Shown here: in pieces, positions 8,146 to 16,875 of the stretch
Layout: every line of letters begins with the position of its first letter
How positions within the stretch are numbered: the first letter of the stretch is position 1
Source of the DNA: Bacteroidota bacterium
Lineage (GTDB): Bacteria > Bacteroidota > Bacteroidia > Chitinophagales > UBA8649
DNA: 60,608 nt
NCBI GenBank assembly: GCA_002862745.1
Contig: PKDX01000011.1
Location: 1-60,608 of the forward strand
Direction: 5' to 3'
The notes under the pieces: model-generated
What the model was told of the DNA's origin: nothing
Database searches by the model: none
Seen by the model: the letters and a program-made list of their open reading frames with translations, nothing else
Position numbers and translations under genes: made by a program

Positions 8146-10038
8146 ATGATAGATGTATCGATAATCATTGTAAACTATAACGTCAAGCAGTTTCTGCTTC
8201 AAGCGCTTGATAGTGTATACAAAAGCCAAGGAGTAAGTTTTGAGGTCTTTGTTGTAGACAACAACTCTACAGATCAATCTATGGAAAGCGTTAAAGAGTT
8301 GTTTCCCTCTGTTCAGCGTATTGAGAACAAAACAAACCTAGGATTTGGTAGGGCAAACAATCAGGCATTGGCCAAAGCAAAAGGAAAATACACCCTATTC
8401 CTAAACCCCGATACCGTTATTGAAGAAAACACGCTGTTTACATGTTTTCAGGCCATGGAGTCCAACGAGTGCCGAGGTGCCCTTGGTGTCCGAATGGTGG
8501 ATGGACAAGGGAAATTTCTTCCTGAATCCAAGCGCGGCCTACCTACGCTTTGGTCATCGTTATGCAAATTCGCCGGATTGTACAAAATCGCTCCAACCTC
8601 TTCATGGCTAAACGGCTATTATGCCGGGCATCTCCCTGAGCACGAAAACAATACGGTCGATGTGTTAACAGGTGCCTTCTTTTTTGGAAGAAGAGAACTA
8701 ATACAAAAATTAGGTGGCTTCGATGAAGACTTTTTTATGTACGGCGAGGATGTTGACCTCTCACATAGAGTGCAGCTTGAAGGAAAGGATCTACACTATT
8801 TAGGTGGGACTACTATAATTCACTATAAAGGAGAAAGTACCAAAAAGAGAAGCTTTAACTACGCCTTTAGCTTCTTTGATGCCATGGGAATTTTTGCAGA
8901 AAAACACACCTTTCATTGTTGGCCAAGGATCATAAAGCGCCTGATGCGAAGCCTGTTCCAAGGGGCCGCCCTTCTTTTTTACATGATTAAGGTCACCAAA
9001 CGAATACTTCCAGCTCTTGCTGAACTGTTGATGGTATATGGAAGTTTTTTTAGTGTATCAACCCTCTATGCTCGTTATCTAAAACCAGCAATTGGTCAGT
9101 TTCCCAATGAATTTTTACTAGAATTTTTGCCTGCCTACAGCATGGTGTATTTTCTGAGTCTTCTGCTTAGTGGGGCCTATGCCAAGCACCACTCGTTGCG
9201 AAGTTTCTTGGCTGGAAGTGGAATTGCATTGATTGCCATAACCTTTATATATGGTCTACTACCCGAAACGCTTCGGTTTTCTCGAGGATCCATTCTTGCA
9301 GGGTGGGGCGTAGCCGGTCTCCTCGGATTGGCCATACGTAGCATGCTGTATCTGCGCCGGCATCGGCAAGAGAAAGCCAGAACCCAAAAAGCTCTTTTTG
9401 TAGGCCGCCCCACAACGTTTAAAACCTTTCAAGATGCTTCCGTCCATGGCAAAAGTGCAATTCAAATCAACTTGTCGGATATTCTGGGTATTGAGGATTT
9501 AGCCCAGATCCATGGGGCATCAAAAATTATATTGTGCGCCGAGTCTATACCCTCGCGCACCATGATTGAATCCATTGGCTTTGTTGGTGGAAGAATCCCC
9601 TGTTACATCTATCGAAAAGAAAGCGACTCTCTCGTGGGCAATTTCCATAGAAATCGTTCACGAATGGAATTAGAAGAACCTGTCGATTTGAACTTAAATC
9701 TTATACGATACAGAGCATATAAACAACTTACAGATATATTAATCAGCTCATGTATTCTCTTACTAGGATGTACCACAATTCCTCTTCTATCCCACGAAGG
9801 GAGAAAAAAAATAACTTGGGCATTCGCTGTGATCTTGGGTAAAAAAACATGGGTCGGATATCATAAGCCCCATAGCATTGGCCTGCCAATAGTTAAAGAG
9901 GCGTGGACGACCTGTGCACTCTTAGAGGGAAAGACAGGAGAAAATGTTACGAAGGAACAAATCATTACCTCCAACTTTCTTTATGCAAAAAACTATCATC
10001 CCTTAGATGACATACGAGCGCTAATCAGCAAAAAATAA
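8146..10038 (+). CDS. family-2 glycosyltransferase fused to a sugar-phosphate-transferase-like C-terminal region
   Basis: A 630-residue protein. Residues 1 to about 240 are a GT-A family 2 glycosyltransferase of the rhamnosyltransferase type: VSIIIVNYNV, VVDNNSTDQS, the metal-binding LNPDTVI, and the acceptor-site block GGFDEDFFMYGEDVDLSHRV. Several membrane helices follow, between roughly 280 and 400. The last 220 residues resemble the scaffold of polyprenyl glycosylphosphotransferases: a nucleotide-fold-like patch (KIILCAESIPS), an amphipathic KQLTDILISSCILLL helix and the terminal GKKTWVGYH motif. The catalytic core of those transferases (the KFRTM region) is missing. It is probably a membrane-bound enzyme of surface polysaccharide or lipid glycan assembly. 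The fused architecture seems to recur in Bacteroidota, but the role of the tail is unknown. Confidence 0.85.
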   Translation: MIDVSIIIVNYNVKQFLLQALDSVYKSQGVSFEVFVVDNNSTDQSMESVKELFPSVQRIENKTNLGFGRANNQALAKAKGKYTLFLNPDTVIEENTLFTCFQAMESNECRGALGVRMVDGQGKFLPESKRGLPTLWSSLCKFAGLYKIAPTSSWLNGYYAGHLPEHENNTVDVLTGAFFFGRRELIQKLGGFDEDFFMYGEDVDLSHRVQLEGKDLHYLGGTTIIHYKGESTKKRSFNYAFSFFDAMGIFAEKHTFHCWPRIIKRLMRSLFQGAALLFYMIKVTKRILPALAELLMVYGSFFSVSTLYARYLKPAIGQFPNEFLLEFLPAYSMVYFLSLLLSGAYAKHHSLRSFLAGSGIALIAITFIYGLLPETLRFSRGSILAGWGVAGLLGLAIRSMLYLRRHRQEKARTQKALFVGRPTTFKTFQDASVHGKSAIQINLSDILGIEDLAQIHGASKIILCAESIPSRTMIESIGFVGGRIPCYIYRKESDSLVGNFHRNRSRMELEEPVDLNLNLIRYRAYKQLTDILISSCILLLGCTTIPLLSHEGRKKITWAFAVILGKKTWVGYHKPHSIGLPIVKEAWTTCALLEGKTGENVTKEQIITSNFLYAKNYHPLDDIRALISKK

Positions 10039-10045
10039 GAAAGGA

Positions 10046-11467
10046 CTATTTAGACCCGTGCTTAAAAAGTTGGTTGGCCACAATCATTTCTGCCACACCT
10101 TCTGGAACCGAATTTTCCCAACCGGCCTCTCCTTCTTGAATGGACTTGACTATATCATCAGAGAAAATGGTTAAAACCTCTGGGTTTAGTGCTTCTATCT
10201 CAATCAATGCCTGGTTACCTAGCAAAAAGTCGTGAAGCGATCGTGTTGAAGGAGGGGGTAACATCGTCGAGGCCGTATAGACTTGAGCATTTTCCGAAGC
10301 TTGGAATGGATATACCCAGAAACTGCCACCATGCCTGAACACTCTTCCATAATTGTGCATTATTGACAACTCTCTCCCCTCATTAGCCGCACGTTCATAA
10401 ATCTCTAAAAGATATTTTACGCCAACAATAAGTCCTTTGTGAGCAACTCGACATTCATTGAGGTAATTGACCAATTCATAGTGGTACTCAAAATCCGAGA
10501 TCATCACGTAGTGGCCTTGAGAAGACAAAATATCAGCACGGTCAAGGAAGTCCTGTTCGTGGTCTTCTATGTCGGATTCTGTTTGTAGGAGCTGTAGCGT
10601 CATTTCTGCCAGTCGAAACACATCACATTCTTCTACGTCTTCTTTCATCTCGCAAAATGCCCGTACAGCCGAATCAAACATATCTGCCGTAACCTTGGTA
10701 AGCGGCCGAAATCGGCCACGCAGCGCAAAAACATTTTTCTTATACAATAGGTCCTTGGGTTGATACACCTTGCCGTCTTGGCCAAAAATCGTAGCCTTGG
10801 TAAAACCCATTTTCACAAGTAATAAGCTGACAATTCGAATGTCGACTGACGCAAAGCAAGGACCCGACAAGCGAATCATATCAATTTCAAGAAGATCGGT
10901 GCTTAGGTCTTGCTTCATAGACTGAAGAAAAGCCGCAATGTCGCCTCCATGATGATAGCATGCCCACAGTAAATTCACTCCTAATTCACCAAGCACACGT
11001 TGTTGAAGAATTGTGTTGTTATCATGTAACCGCACATGCATGATTATATCACTTGGTGGGCTATCGGGTTCTAGCTGAAAGCGCACACCCATCCACCCAT
11101 GCGGCTTATTGCTTCTAGAATAGTTTAGTGTAGTTACCGTATTGGCAAATACAAAAAAACAGCGGTCTTTATATTCCTCTTGGACCAGACGTTCTTCAAG
11201 GAGATTGTACTCGTGATCTAACATTTTTAAGCATCGGGACTCACTAACATATCTTCCTCCTGCTTCAGATCCGTAAATGTTGTCAGAAAACACCATGTCG
11301 TAGGCTGACATAGACTTTGCGATAGTTCCACCCGCTGCGCCCGCCTTAAAAAAGTTTCTGGCAACCTCTTGCCCCCCACCTATTTCAGCGAAAGACCCAT
11401 AAATTGTTGGATTTAGGTTTATGGCCAGCGCCTTTTCTCGAATGGTGGTTGGGTTTTCTGTATTCAT
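10046..11467 (-). CDS. widely conserved protein of unknown function (IGGGQEVARNFF family)
   Basis: A 473-residue soluble protein with no signal peptide or membrane segment. It belongs to a strikingly conserved family, recognisable by SFAEIGGGQEVARNFF near the N-terminus, then GGTIAKSMSAYDMVFSD, RYVSESRCLKMLDHEY, HGWMGVRFQ, EIDMIRLSGPCF and LLYKKNVFALRGRFRP. From memory the family occurs in many phyla (cyanobacteria, planctomycetes, Deinococcus, Bacteroidota) and carries misleading database labels such as TonB-dependent receptor or nicotinate-nucleotide adenylyltransferase. Nothing in the sequence supports a beta-barrel or the HxGH nucleotidyltransferase motif. It follows the E2 gene by 7 nt, so the two are probably co-transcribed; this hints at, but does not prove, a metabolic role. 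Confidence 0.85.
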   Translation of the reverse strand: MNTENPTTIREKALAINLNPTIYGSFAEIGGGQEVARNFFKAGAAGGTIAKSMSAYDMVFSDNIYGSEAGGRYVSESRCLKMLDHEYNLLEERLVQEEYKDRCFFVFANTVTTLNYSRSNKPHGWMGVRFQLEPDSPPSDIIMHVRLHDNNTILQQRVLGELGVNLLWACYHHGGDIAAFLQSMKQDLSTDLLEIDMIRLSGPCFASVDIRIVSLLLVKMGFTKATIFGQDGKVYQPKDLLYKKNVFALRGRFRPLTKVTADMFDSAVRAFCEMKEDVEECDVFRLAEMTLQLLQTESDIEDHEQDFLDRADILSSQGHYVMISDFEYHYELVNYLNECRVAHKGLIVGVKYLLEIYERAANEGRELSIMHNYGRVFRHGGSFWVYPFQASENAQVYTASTMLPPPSTRSLHDFLLGNQALIEIEALNPEVLTIFSDDIVKSIQEGEAGWENSVPEGVAEMIVANQLFKHGSK

Positions 11468-11474
11468 TGAAGTT

Positions 11475-12848
11475 TTATAGGGATTGCATAGTGTTAAAGC
11501 CCTCTAATAAATCAGCAACCCGGCGCACAAATTGTCCCCCAAGGGCTCCGTCTACCAATCTATGGTCGTAGGTGTGGGATAAAAACATCTTGTGACGTAT
11601 GCCTATTTGGTCGCCCAATGGAGTCTCAATAACGGCAACCTTTTTTTGTATGGCACCTACTGCTAAGATGCCCACCTGTGGTTGATTGATAATTGGAGTT
11701 CCCATTACATTGCCAAAACTCCCCACATTGGTTACCGTATAGGTACCCCCCTCAATTTCATTAGGTTTGAGGTTGTTAGTGCGTGCACGATTAGCCAAAT
11801 CATTTACCGCCTTAGTTAAGCCAAGAAGGCTTAATCTGTCAGCATCCTTAATCACAGGAACAATAAGGTTTCCTGAGGGAAGTGCTGTTGCCATTCCAAT
11901 GTTAACCGACTTGTGAAGAATAATATGATCTCCATCTAAGGAAGCATTCACATAAGGAAAATCTCTAAGGGCCTGAGCAACAGCCTGTAAGAAAATAGGT
12001 GTAAAGGTTATTTTCTCCCCCTCTCTTCGTTGAAAATCATCTTTTATATTATTTCTCCAATTCACAATTTCAGTGACATCGGCTTCAACAAATGAAGTAA
12101 CATGCGCAGAGGTTGCTTTGGAGTGAACCATGTGTTTTGCGATAAGCTTTCGCATCCGATCCATCTCTATAATTTCTACCTCTCCACTAAATGAGGATGA
12201 AGTTGGGGCCGGGGCCTGCGTCACAGCAGGCTGCTTCATTGACTGAGCGGCAGGTTTTGTTGCGACTTCTTTTTCTTTAATCGGCTGAGTAGCAATTTGA
12301 GGTGAAGCTTGCCCAGGTGCTACTGCACGAGAAGACACGTAAGCGAGAATATCTTTTTTGGTAACACGACCCTCTTTGCCTGTTCCCGCAATAGCATCCA
12401 ACTCTTGTTGACCAATACCCTCAGCTTGTGCGATTTTTCGAACAAGCGGGGAGTAAAACCGTCCTCCGCCATTTACTTGAACTGACTCGACCGCTACCGT
12501 TGTTTTTTCAGGTACATAGGGAACTTTTTCTTCCTCGGGCTCTGCAGCTAGCTCTTCAGGGTTTACTTGGGTACCTATATCCATTGAATTGCCATCAGGC
12601 GCGTCACCCTCTGTAGCAATTACACAGAGAATTTCGCCCACCTGAACCACGTCCCCTTCATTATGGGGAAGATCTACAATAACCCCCTCAAATTCAGAAG
12701 GAACCTCGGAATCTACCTTGTCTGTGGCTATTTCAGCAATCGGCTCATCAAGTTCTACAGGGTCACCCACGCCCTTGAGCCAGGTTAACACAGTTGCTTC
12801 TGTTATACTTTCTCCCATTTTGGGCATCAGTTGCTGCCTATTTGCCAT
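11475..12848 (-). CDS. dihydrolipoamide acyltransferase, E2 of a 2-oxo acid dehydrogenase complex
   Basis: A 457-residue E2 protein that transfers the acyl group from lipoyl-lysine to CoA. One N-terminal lipoyl domain carries the lipoylation site IATDKVDSEVPS (Lys near residue 45). An Ala/Pro/Glu-rich linker follows. Then comes the peripheral subunit-binding domain (YSPLVRKIAQAEGIGQQELD near 130-170), a second linker rich in Pro, Gln and Thr, and the catalytic domain ending with SHTYDHRLVDGALGG, which carries the acyltransferase His and Asp. A single lipoyl domain of the GESITEATV type fits branched-chain or 2-oxoglutarate E2 of Bacteroidota; the substrate cannot be fixed from sequence alone. 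E1 genes are not nearby; an E3 (lpdA) lies at 33440. A good promoter match sits just upstream. Confidence 0.93.
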   Translation of the reverse strand: MANRQQLMPKMGESITEATVLTWLKGVGDPVELDEPIAEIATDKVDSEVPSEFEGVIVDLPHNEGDVVQVGEILCVIATEGDAPDGNSMDIGTQVNPEELAAEPEEEKVPYVPEKTTVAVESVQVNGGGRFYSPLVRKIAQAEGIGQQELDAIAGTGKEGRVTKKDILAYVSSRAVAPGQASPQIATQPIKEKEVATKPAAQSMKQPAVTQAPAPTSSSFSGEVEIIEMDRMRKLIAKHMVHSKATSAHVTSFVEADVTEIVNWRNNIKDDFQRREGEKITFTPIFLQAVAQALRDFPYVNASLDGDHIILHKSVNIGMATALPSGNLIVPVIKDADRLSLLGLTKAVNDLANRARTNNLKPNEIEGGTYTVTNVGSFGNVMGTPIINQPQVGILAVGAIQKKVAVIETPLGDQIGIRHKMFLSHTYDHRLVDGALGGQFVRRVADLLEGFNTMQSL

Positions 12849-12876
12849 AGTGTTAAAATTACCCTTTATACTTCCT

Positions 12877-12908
12877 TAAAGATATTCTAAAGTTTGTGGT
12901 TGAACAAA
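12877..12908 (-). promoter_or_regulatory. candidate Bacteroidota promoter of the E2 gene
   Basis: On the minus strand TTTG is followed after 20 nt by TATCTTTA. This fits the Bacteroidota -33 (TTG) and -7 (TAnnTTTG) pattern with one mismatch in the last box position. It lies about 30 nt upstream of the E2 start codon. Confidence 0.5.
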
Positions 12909-12920
12909 CCAACACCCTGG

Positions 12921-14162
12921 TTAAGCCTCAAGAGATCCCTGCAGGGCAAGGCGAATCATATTAAGGGCTAATGTCGTCGTTAGCGCAATGTTTACCGCCC
13001 TGTCTTTATGAAGCCTAAACTTTTTATGGTAGGTTGTTTTATTATAGCACAAAGCTACATGCACCGTGCCCACTGGTTTTGTAGGGCTGCCACCTTCTGG
13101 GCCGGCAATTCCGGTTACCGCAAGTGCCATGTCTGAATGAGCATTGGCCTTAGCCCCCTCTGCCATTGACCTTGCCACCTCTTCACTCACTGCCCCACAA
13201 GAAGCTAGAAGGTCCTTTTTAACATCAATTTCCTTGTGCTTCCAATCATTAGAGTACACCACATGTCCACCCAAAAGGTATTGGCTCGATCCTGGATGTT
13301 TTACCAATGTGGCCATAATATTACCCCCTGTGCAACTTTCGGCAAATGCGAGTTTTATTTTATGCTCTATAAGCAGGTTATGTACCACATGAGAAAGAGT
13401 TGTGTTTTCCTTGGCAAACACCAAATGCCCTAAACGATCCTCAATGGCTCGGGCAATCTTTATGCTCTCCTTTGCCAATTCGTTGGAGCTGGTAAGTCTC
13501 AGGCGAACTCCCTGAAGCGATGGAAGATAGGCCAACGCCACCTCCTTAGGCATATTTTGCTCAATGCTTTCAAGTGCTACGGACAAGCTTGACTCCCCTT
13601 GGCCAGCAGTCATAATCCATTGAATAAAAGGTGGTTCTACATCATATCGCGAACGAATGCGGGGCAAAACCTCTTCCTCCATAATGATTTTCATTTCATA
13701 GGGAACTCCTGGCAGAGAAATAATCGCGCCTTGGCCCTCTTCGACCCAGGTTCCAACGGCAGTCCCTTTCGTATTGGGCAGTATTTCTGACCCCTCACAT
13801 ACCCATGCCAACTTTTCATTAAGGGCAACAACCCGTGGACCTCTCGGCGCAAAATGTTTTTCAAGACTACTTGCTAAACCTTCATCTCGCACAAGCGGTC
13901 TTTTGCAGAACCCGGCAATTGCCTCACGTGTCTTATCGTCCTGTGTTGGTCCTAACCCTCCGGTCAATATGACGACCTCTGCCTTGTTAAGGGCAACTTC
14001 AAGAGCCCCTTGTATGTCGGCAAGGCCATCTCCTACGGTGATACGCGTGCTGACGACTGCTCCACTGTTAGTCAATTCTTGAGACAACCAGGTGGCGTTC
14101 GTGTCATCTATATTGCCATAAAGAAGCTCATCTCCAACTGTTACTATAGCGCACTTAATCAT
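12921..14162 (-). CDS. cinA: CinA family nicotinamide-nucleotide amidohydrolase
   Basis: A 413-residue, two-domain CinA protein. The N-terminal MoCF-like domain (COG1058, ADP-ribose pyrophosphatase type) shows ITVGDELLYGNIDDTNA-like opening residues, ILTGGLGPTQDDKTREA, and SLPGVPYEMKIIMEEEV. The C-terminal PncC domain has AESCTGGNIMATLV and AVTGIAGPEGGSPTKPVGTV, with the catalytic Ser/Thr region that deamidates nicotinamide mononucleotide to nicotinate mononucleotide for NAD recycling. Length and domain order are typical. It begins 9 nt after the lptD stop, so it is probably the second gene of a lptD-cinA transcript. There is no competence gene nearby. Confidence 0.93.
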   Translation of the reverse strand: MIKCAIVTVGDELLYGNIDDTNATWLSQELTNSGAVVSTRITVGDGLADIQGALEVALNKAEVVILTGGLGPTQDDKTREAIAGFCKRPLVRDEGLASSLEKHFAPRGPRVVALNEKLAWVCEGSEILPNTKGTAVGTWVEEGQGAIISLPGVPYEMKIIMEEEVLPRIRSRYDVEPPFIQWIMTAGQGESSLSVALESIEQNMPKEVALAYLPSLQGVRLRLTSSNELAKESIKIARAIEDRLGHLVFAKENTTLSHVVHNLLIEHKIKLAFAESCTGGNIMATLVKHPGSSQYLLGGHVVYSNDWKHKEIDVKKDLLASCGAVSEEVARSMAEGAKANAHSDMALAVTGIAGPEGGSPTKPVGTVHVALCYNKTTYHKKFRLHKDRAVNIALTTTLALNMIRLALQGSLEA

Positions 14163-14171
14163 AAAAATCCC

Positions 14172-16820
14172 TTAAAAATCATCAAAACTTCCCGGAGGTT
14201 TTTGACGGCTTAGTTTTAAAAATTGTAACACATCACTTAATACCCTTAACTCAATACTATATGTCTGGCGTGAAATGGGATAGGCCGTCCAGTTAAAACT
14301 AAGCGACCAGCAATGAAGGTCGCGCATAACACGAACATTAGTCAGCGTTAAATCTCTATTTCTGAAATCATATCCCGTTGTGGCAACAATCTTCCATTTT
14401 GGAGTAATATTTACGCTACCATTCATAGACAAACTTTGGGTAAATAAGATGGTGTCAGGGTTGTAGGAGATACCCGTTTGCCTATTCAAATTATAACGTG
14501 CTGACAAGGTCCATGGGATGTCAAAATCATAGAAAGCATCCATATTGGCGAGGTAATACTCTCGCTCACTCATGCTTCCTGCGCTTTCAGGAAGGTTTTT
14601 TTTCTGTCTTGGCTTTCCTTTTAAATCAAGGTTGAGAGATAACTGGCTGTTGGTGAGTCGAAAAAAGCGCTTAGACGTCTCCCAATACAGCGTGTTGATT
14701 CTTCGATTGTTGGAGTCTACATCATAAGGGTCAAATGTATTTCTAAACTGGATACGAATGTATTGTCCAACCTTGGTTTGAAGGTTTACGGTAAGGGGGC
14801 TTGAGCGAAGCGAATCGGCTGTAAAGTTGTAGCTCCAATCAAGGTTTAATTGCTCTAAAAGAGGAAGATTTACAAGATTCTTATAGGGCATATTAACTCG
14901 TGGAGAAGGGCCGCAATAAGTTGCTGTAGAATCTTTGGAGGGCTTACACACCTTCATATCAAAGGTGTTATTGATGGCAATTCGAAATAAATTGCTTCCA
15001 CCCCTTCCCGGCGCGCCCCCATAAATGCTCGATAAAATAGAATATGGGTCATATACCACCGTGTTACCTGTTGTTGTATTGAGATATTCCCCATAATAAC
15101 CCCACTTCTCTTGACCGAAATCTGGCCTATAAGTATATGAAACGCTTGGTTTCATTACGTGGCGGATGGCCCGTAATCGTTTGGATTGAGAAAGGTTAAA
15201 AATCCCAGTAAGTACCGTATTGGCCGTCAAGCTGAAATCAAACGATCGAATCGCCTGAAAGCCAGCCAGCGTGTCAACAAACACTTGATCAAACAATGTG
15301 TCTACTTCGCCCGAGGGAATATCCACGAAGACCGTGTCTTGAAAACGACGTGTCGACGTTTGTGGGTACCATTTTTCTTCATATGAAAACCGCGGGCTTA
15401 TATTGATGTGTTTAAACACGGGAAGGTTAATATCCGCACTTGCATTATGACGAATTCCATATTGTATGCTTTCTGTAAACTGAGGGGTGAACAAAAGGGA
15501 ATCAAAAGAGGTTACCGAGGCTTTTCCCCTCAAACTGTAGGTGAATCCCAATCGTTTGTACCATGGAGTTTTTCCTAAATTTTTCTTAGTAGAGATACTA
15601 TTAAGGGGAGTGAACCGACTGACTGCAAACGTAACTTCGGGTAGTGTGAAACTTATTCTACCCGTCTGAAGGTTTTGATCGTGCCGTGCTTGTATGCTAA
15701 GATTGTAAGGTTTCCCTATAAATTTTCTGCTGTAGCTCAAGCGACTAGTTAGCGCAACCTCAAGCAGCTGATTGGTCGTCTGAAGGCTGTTGTTGTTATA
15801 GGATCGCGTGGAGCCCGATACATTGGCGGAAAAAGACGAATTTGGACGCGCCTTGGGGTCCATTTGATGTGACCACGTCAGACGCATATCATGACTTGGC
15901 TTACTATCGGCTTGATCGGGGTCGGGTGAAGGGGTGAGAAAATATGACCACTGAAGTCGTCCATTCCTCTTATAGCGCTTTTTATATTGAACGTCTGTGT
16001 TTAGGCCAAAGAGTCCTCTAGAATAAAGGTCGGCTGTTGTGGTCAGCGTAAACCCATCGTTTATTGCCCAAAAATAGCCGCCACCTTTAAGGAAAAAACC
16101 AGCGTTTGGCGCTTCGCCCGGTTCGGGAAAAATTACCCCAGAACGCCTTCCCTTGGTATTAGGGAAAAGGGCAAAGGGGAGTCCCAGCGGAGTGGGAACC
16201 TCTGAGACGTGTAGCAAAACTGGGCCCGTGTATACCCCTCGTTCAGGAACGACTACACTGCGGTTGGCTTGAAGGTGAAAGTGAGGATGGTCCCGATTGG
16301 TACATGTCGTATATCGAGTGGATAAACCATAGATGTTTGTTGTGCTATCGCGAATTGCAACCTTACTTGAAAGAGTTGCCCCCTCGTGCTCTGTATAGGC
16401 CTCATAAATTATTCCGCGCTCTCGCTCAATTTGATACACCATTTTCTTGGCTTCAAAATCCTGATCGCCCGTGGTGAAGTGTGGTATCTCTATCCATTCG
16501 CCCGCGCTATCCAAGACCGCCTCTGCATATACCTCTGCATTTTCTCTATCGTAAACAATGTAGCCGGCAACGAGACTCATATCGTCATGAGTTACTTCCG
16601 CATCGCCATAGAGATAGAGCTTTTTATCGTCAAAATTGTATACCGCCGAATCCCTTGCCTTGTATTGAACTGGATTTTCAAGTGCCGCGGAAGCGGAGAG
16701 TGACCTACCCTCATTGCCCTGAGCCAATAGATCTGCACCGCCCATCAAAGTGGCCGAAAAGTAGCACAAAAGCACGATGAACTGTATATTTCTTGGCATC
16801 CTCAAGAGAAAGATTGGCAT
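14172..16820 (-). CDS. lptD: LPS-assembly outer-membrane protein LptD
   Basis: An 882-residue protein with a signal peptide (hydrophobic segment about residues 10-34, ending LLAQ). An N-terminal OstA/LptA jelly-roll segment is visible (DSAVYNFDDKKLYLYGDAEVTHDD, split over the limit as YLYGDAEVTHDD). The LptD barrel domain then begins with the segment PFALFPNTKGRRSGVIFPEP, diagnostic of LptD/OstA in Bacteroidota, followed by many alternating beta-strand motifs. LptD inserts lipopolysaccharide into the outer leaflet and works with LptE and the LptB2FG motor (lptB is at 52140). It is divergently transcribed from the amidase across 37 nt that hold a palindrome and a promoter-like box. A start at an internal Met (residue 8) is also possible. 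Confidence 0.9.
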   Translation of the reverse strand: MPIFLLRMPRNIQFIVLLCYFSATLMGGADLLAQGNEGRSLSASAALENPVQYKARDSAVYNFDDKKLYLYGDAEVTHDDMSLVAGYIVYDRENAEVYAEAVLDSAGEWIEIPHFTTGDQDFEAKKMVYQIERERGIIYEAYTEHEGATLSSKVAIRDSTTNIYGLSTRYTTCTNRDHPHFHLQANRSVVVPERGVYTGPVLLHVSEVPTPLGLPFALFPNTKGRRSGVIFPEPGEAPNAGFFLKGGGYFWAINDGFTLTTTADLYSRGLFGLNTDVQYKKRYKRNGRLQWSYFLTPSPDPDQADSKPSHDMRLTWSHQMDPKARPNSSFSANVSGSTRSYNNNSLQTTNQLLEVALTSRLSYSRKFIGKPYNLSIQARHDQNLQTGRISFTLPEVTFAVSRFTPLNSISTKKNLGKTPWYKRLGFTYSLRGKASVTSFDSLLFTPQFTESIQYGIRHNASADINLPVFKHINISPRFSYEEKWYPQTSTRRFQDTVFVDIPSGEVDTLFDQVFVDTLAGFQAIRSFDFSLTANTVLTGIFNLSQSKRLRAIRHVMKPSVSYTYRPDFGQEKWGYYGEYLNTTTGNTVVYDPYSILSSIYGGAPGRGGSNLFRIAINNTFDMKVCKPSKDSTATYCGPSPRVNMPYKNLVNLPLLEQLNLDWSYNFTADSLRSSPLTVNLQTKVGQYIRIQFRNTFDPYDVDSNNRRINTLYWETSKRFFRLTNSQLSLNLDLKGKPRQKKNLPESAGSMSEREYYLANMDAFYDFDIPWTLSARYNLNRQTGISYNPDTILFTQSLSMNGSVNITPKWKIVATTGYDFRNRDLTLTNVRVMRDLHCWSLSFNWTAYPISRQTYSIELRVLSDVLQFLKLSRQKPPGSFDDF

Positions 16821-16834
16821 TATTTTCGAATATC

Positions 16835-16846
16835 GAAGCTAGCTTC
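16835..16846. promoter_or_regulatory. 12-bp perfect palindrome between lptD and the amidase gene
   Basis: GAAGCTAGCTTC is its own reverse complement. It sits in the 37-nt gap between two divergent start codons and just downstream of the minus-strand promoter-like box, where an operator would be expected. The binding factor is unknown and the palindrome may be chance. Confidence 0.35.
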
Positions 16847-16848
16847 AA

Positions 16849-16875
16849 CAAATTTAGATGTTCACGCCTAAACAA
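16849..16875 (-). promoter_or_regulatory. candidate lptD promoter
   Basis: On the minus strand a perfect TAAATTTG (TAnnTTTG) box at 16849-16856 is preceded by TTG at 16873-16875, a spacing of 16 nt. The -33 part lies inside the first codons of the divergent amidase gene. The spacing is at the short end of the Bacteroidota range. Confidence 0.4.

Noticed and set aside
13774-14082. 102-codon plus-strand open frame opposite cinA
   Set aside because: Shadow of the conserved cinA frame; composition is Ser/Thr/Pro-rich, as expected of an antisense frame.
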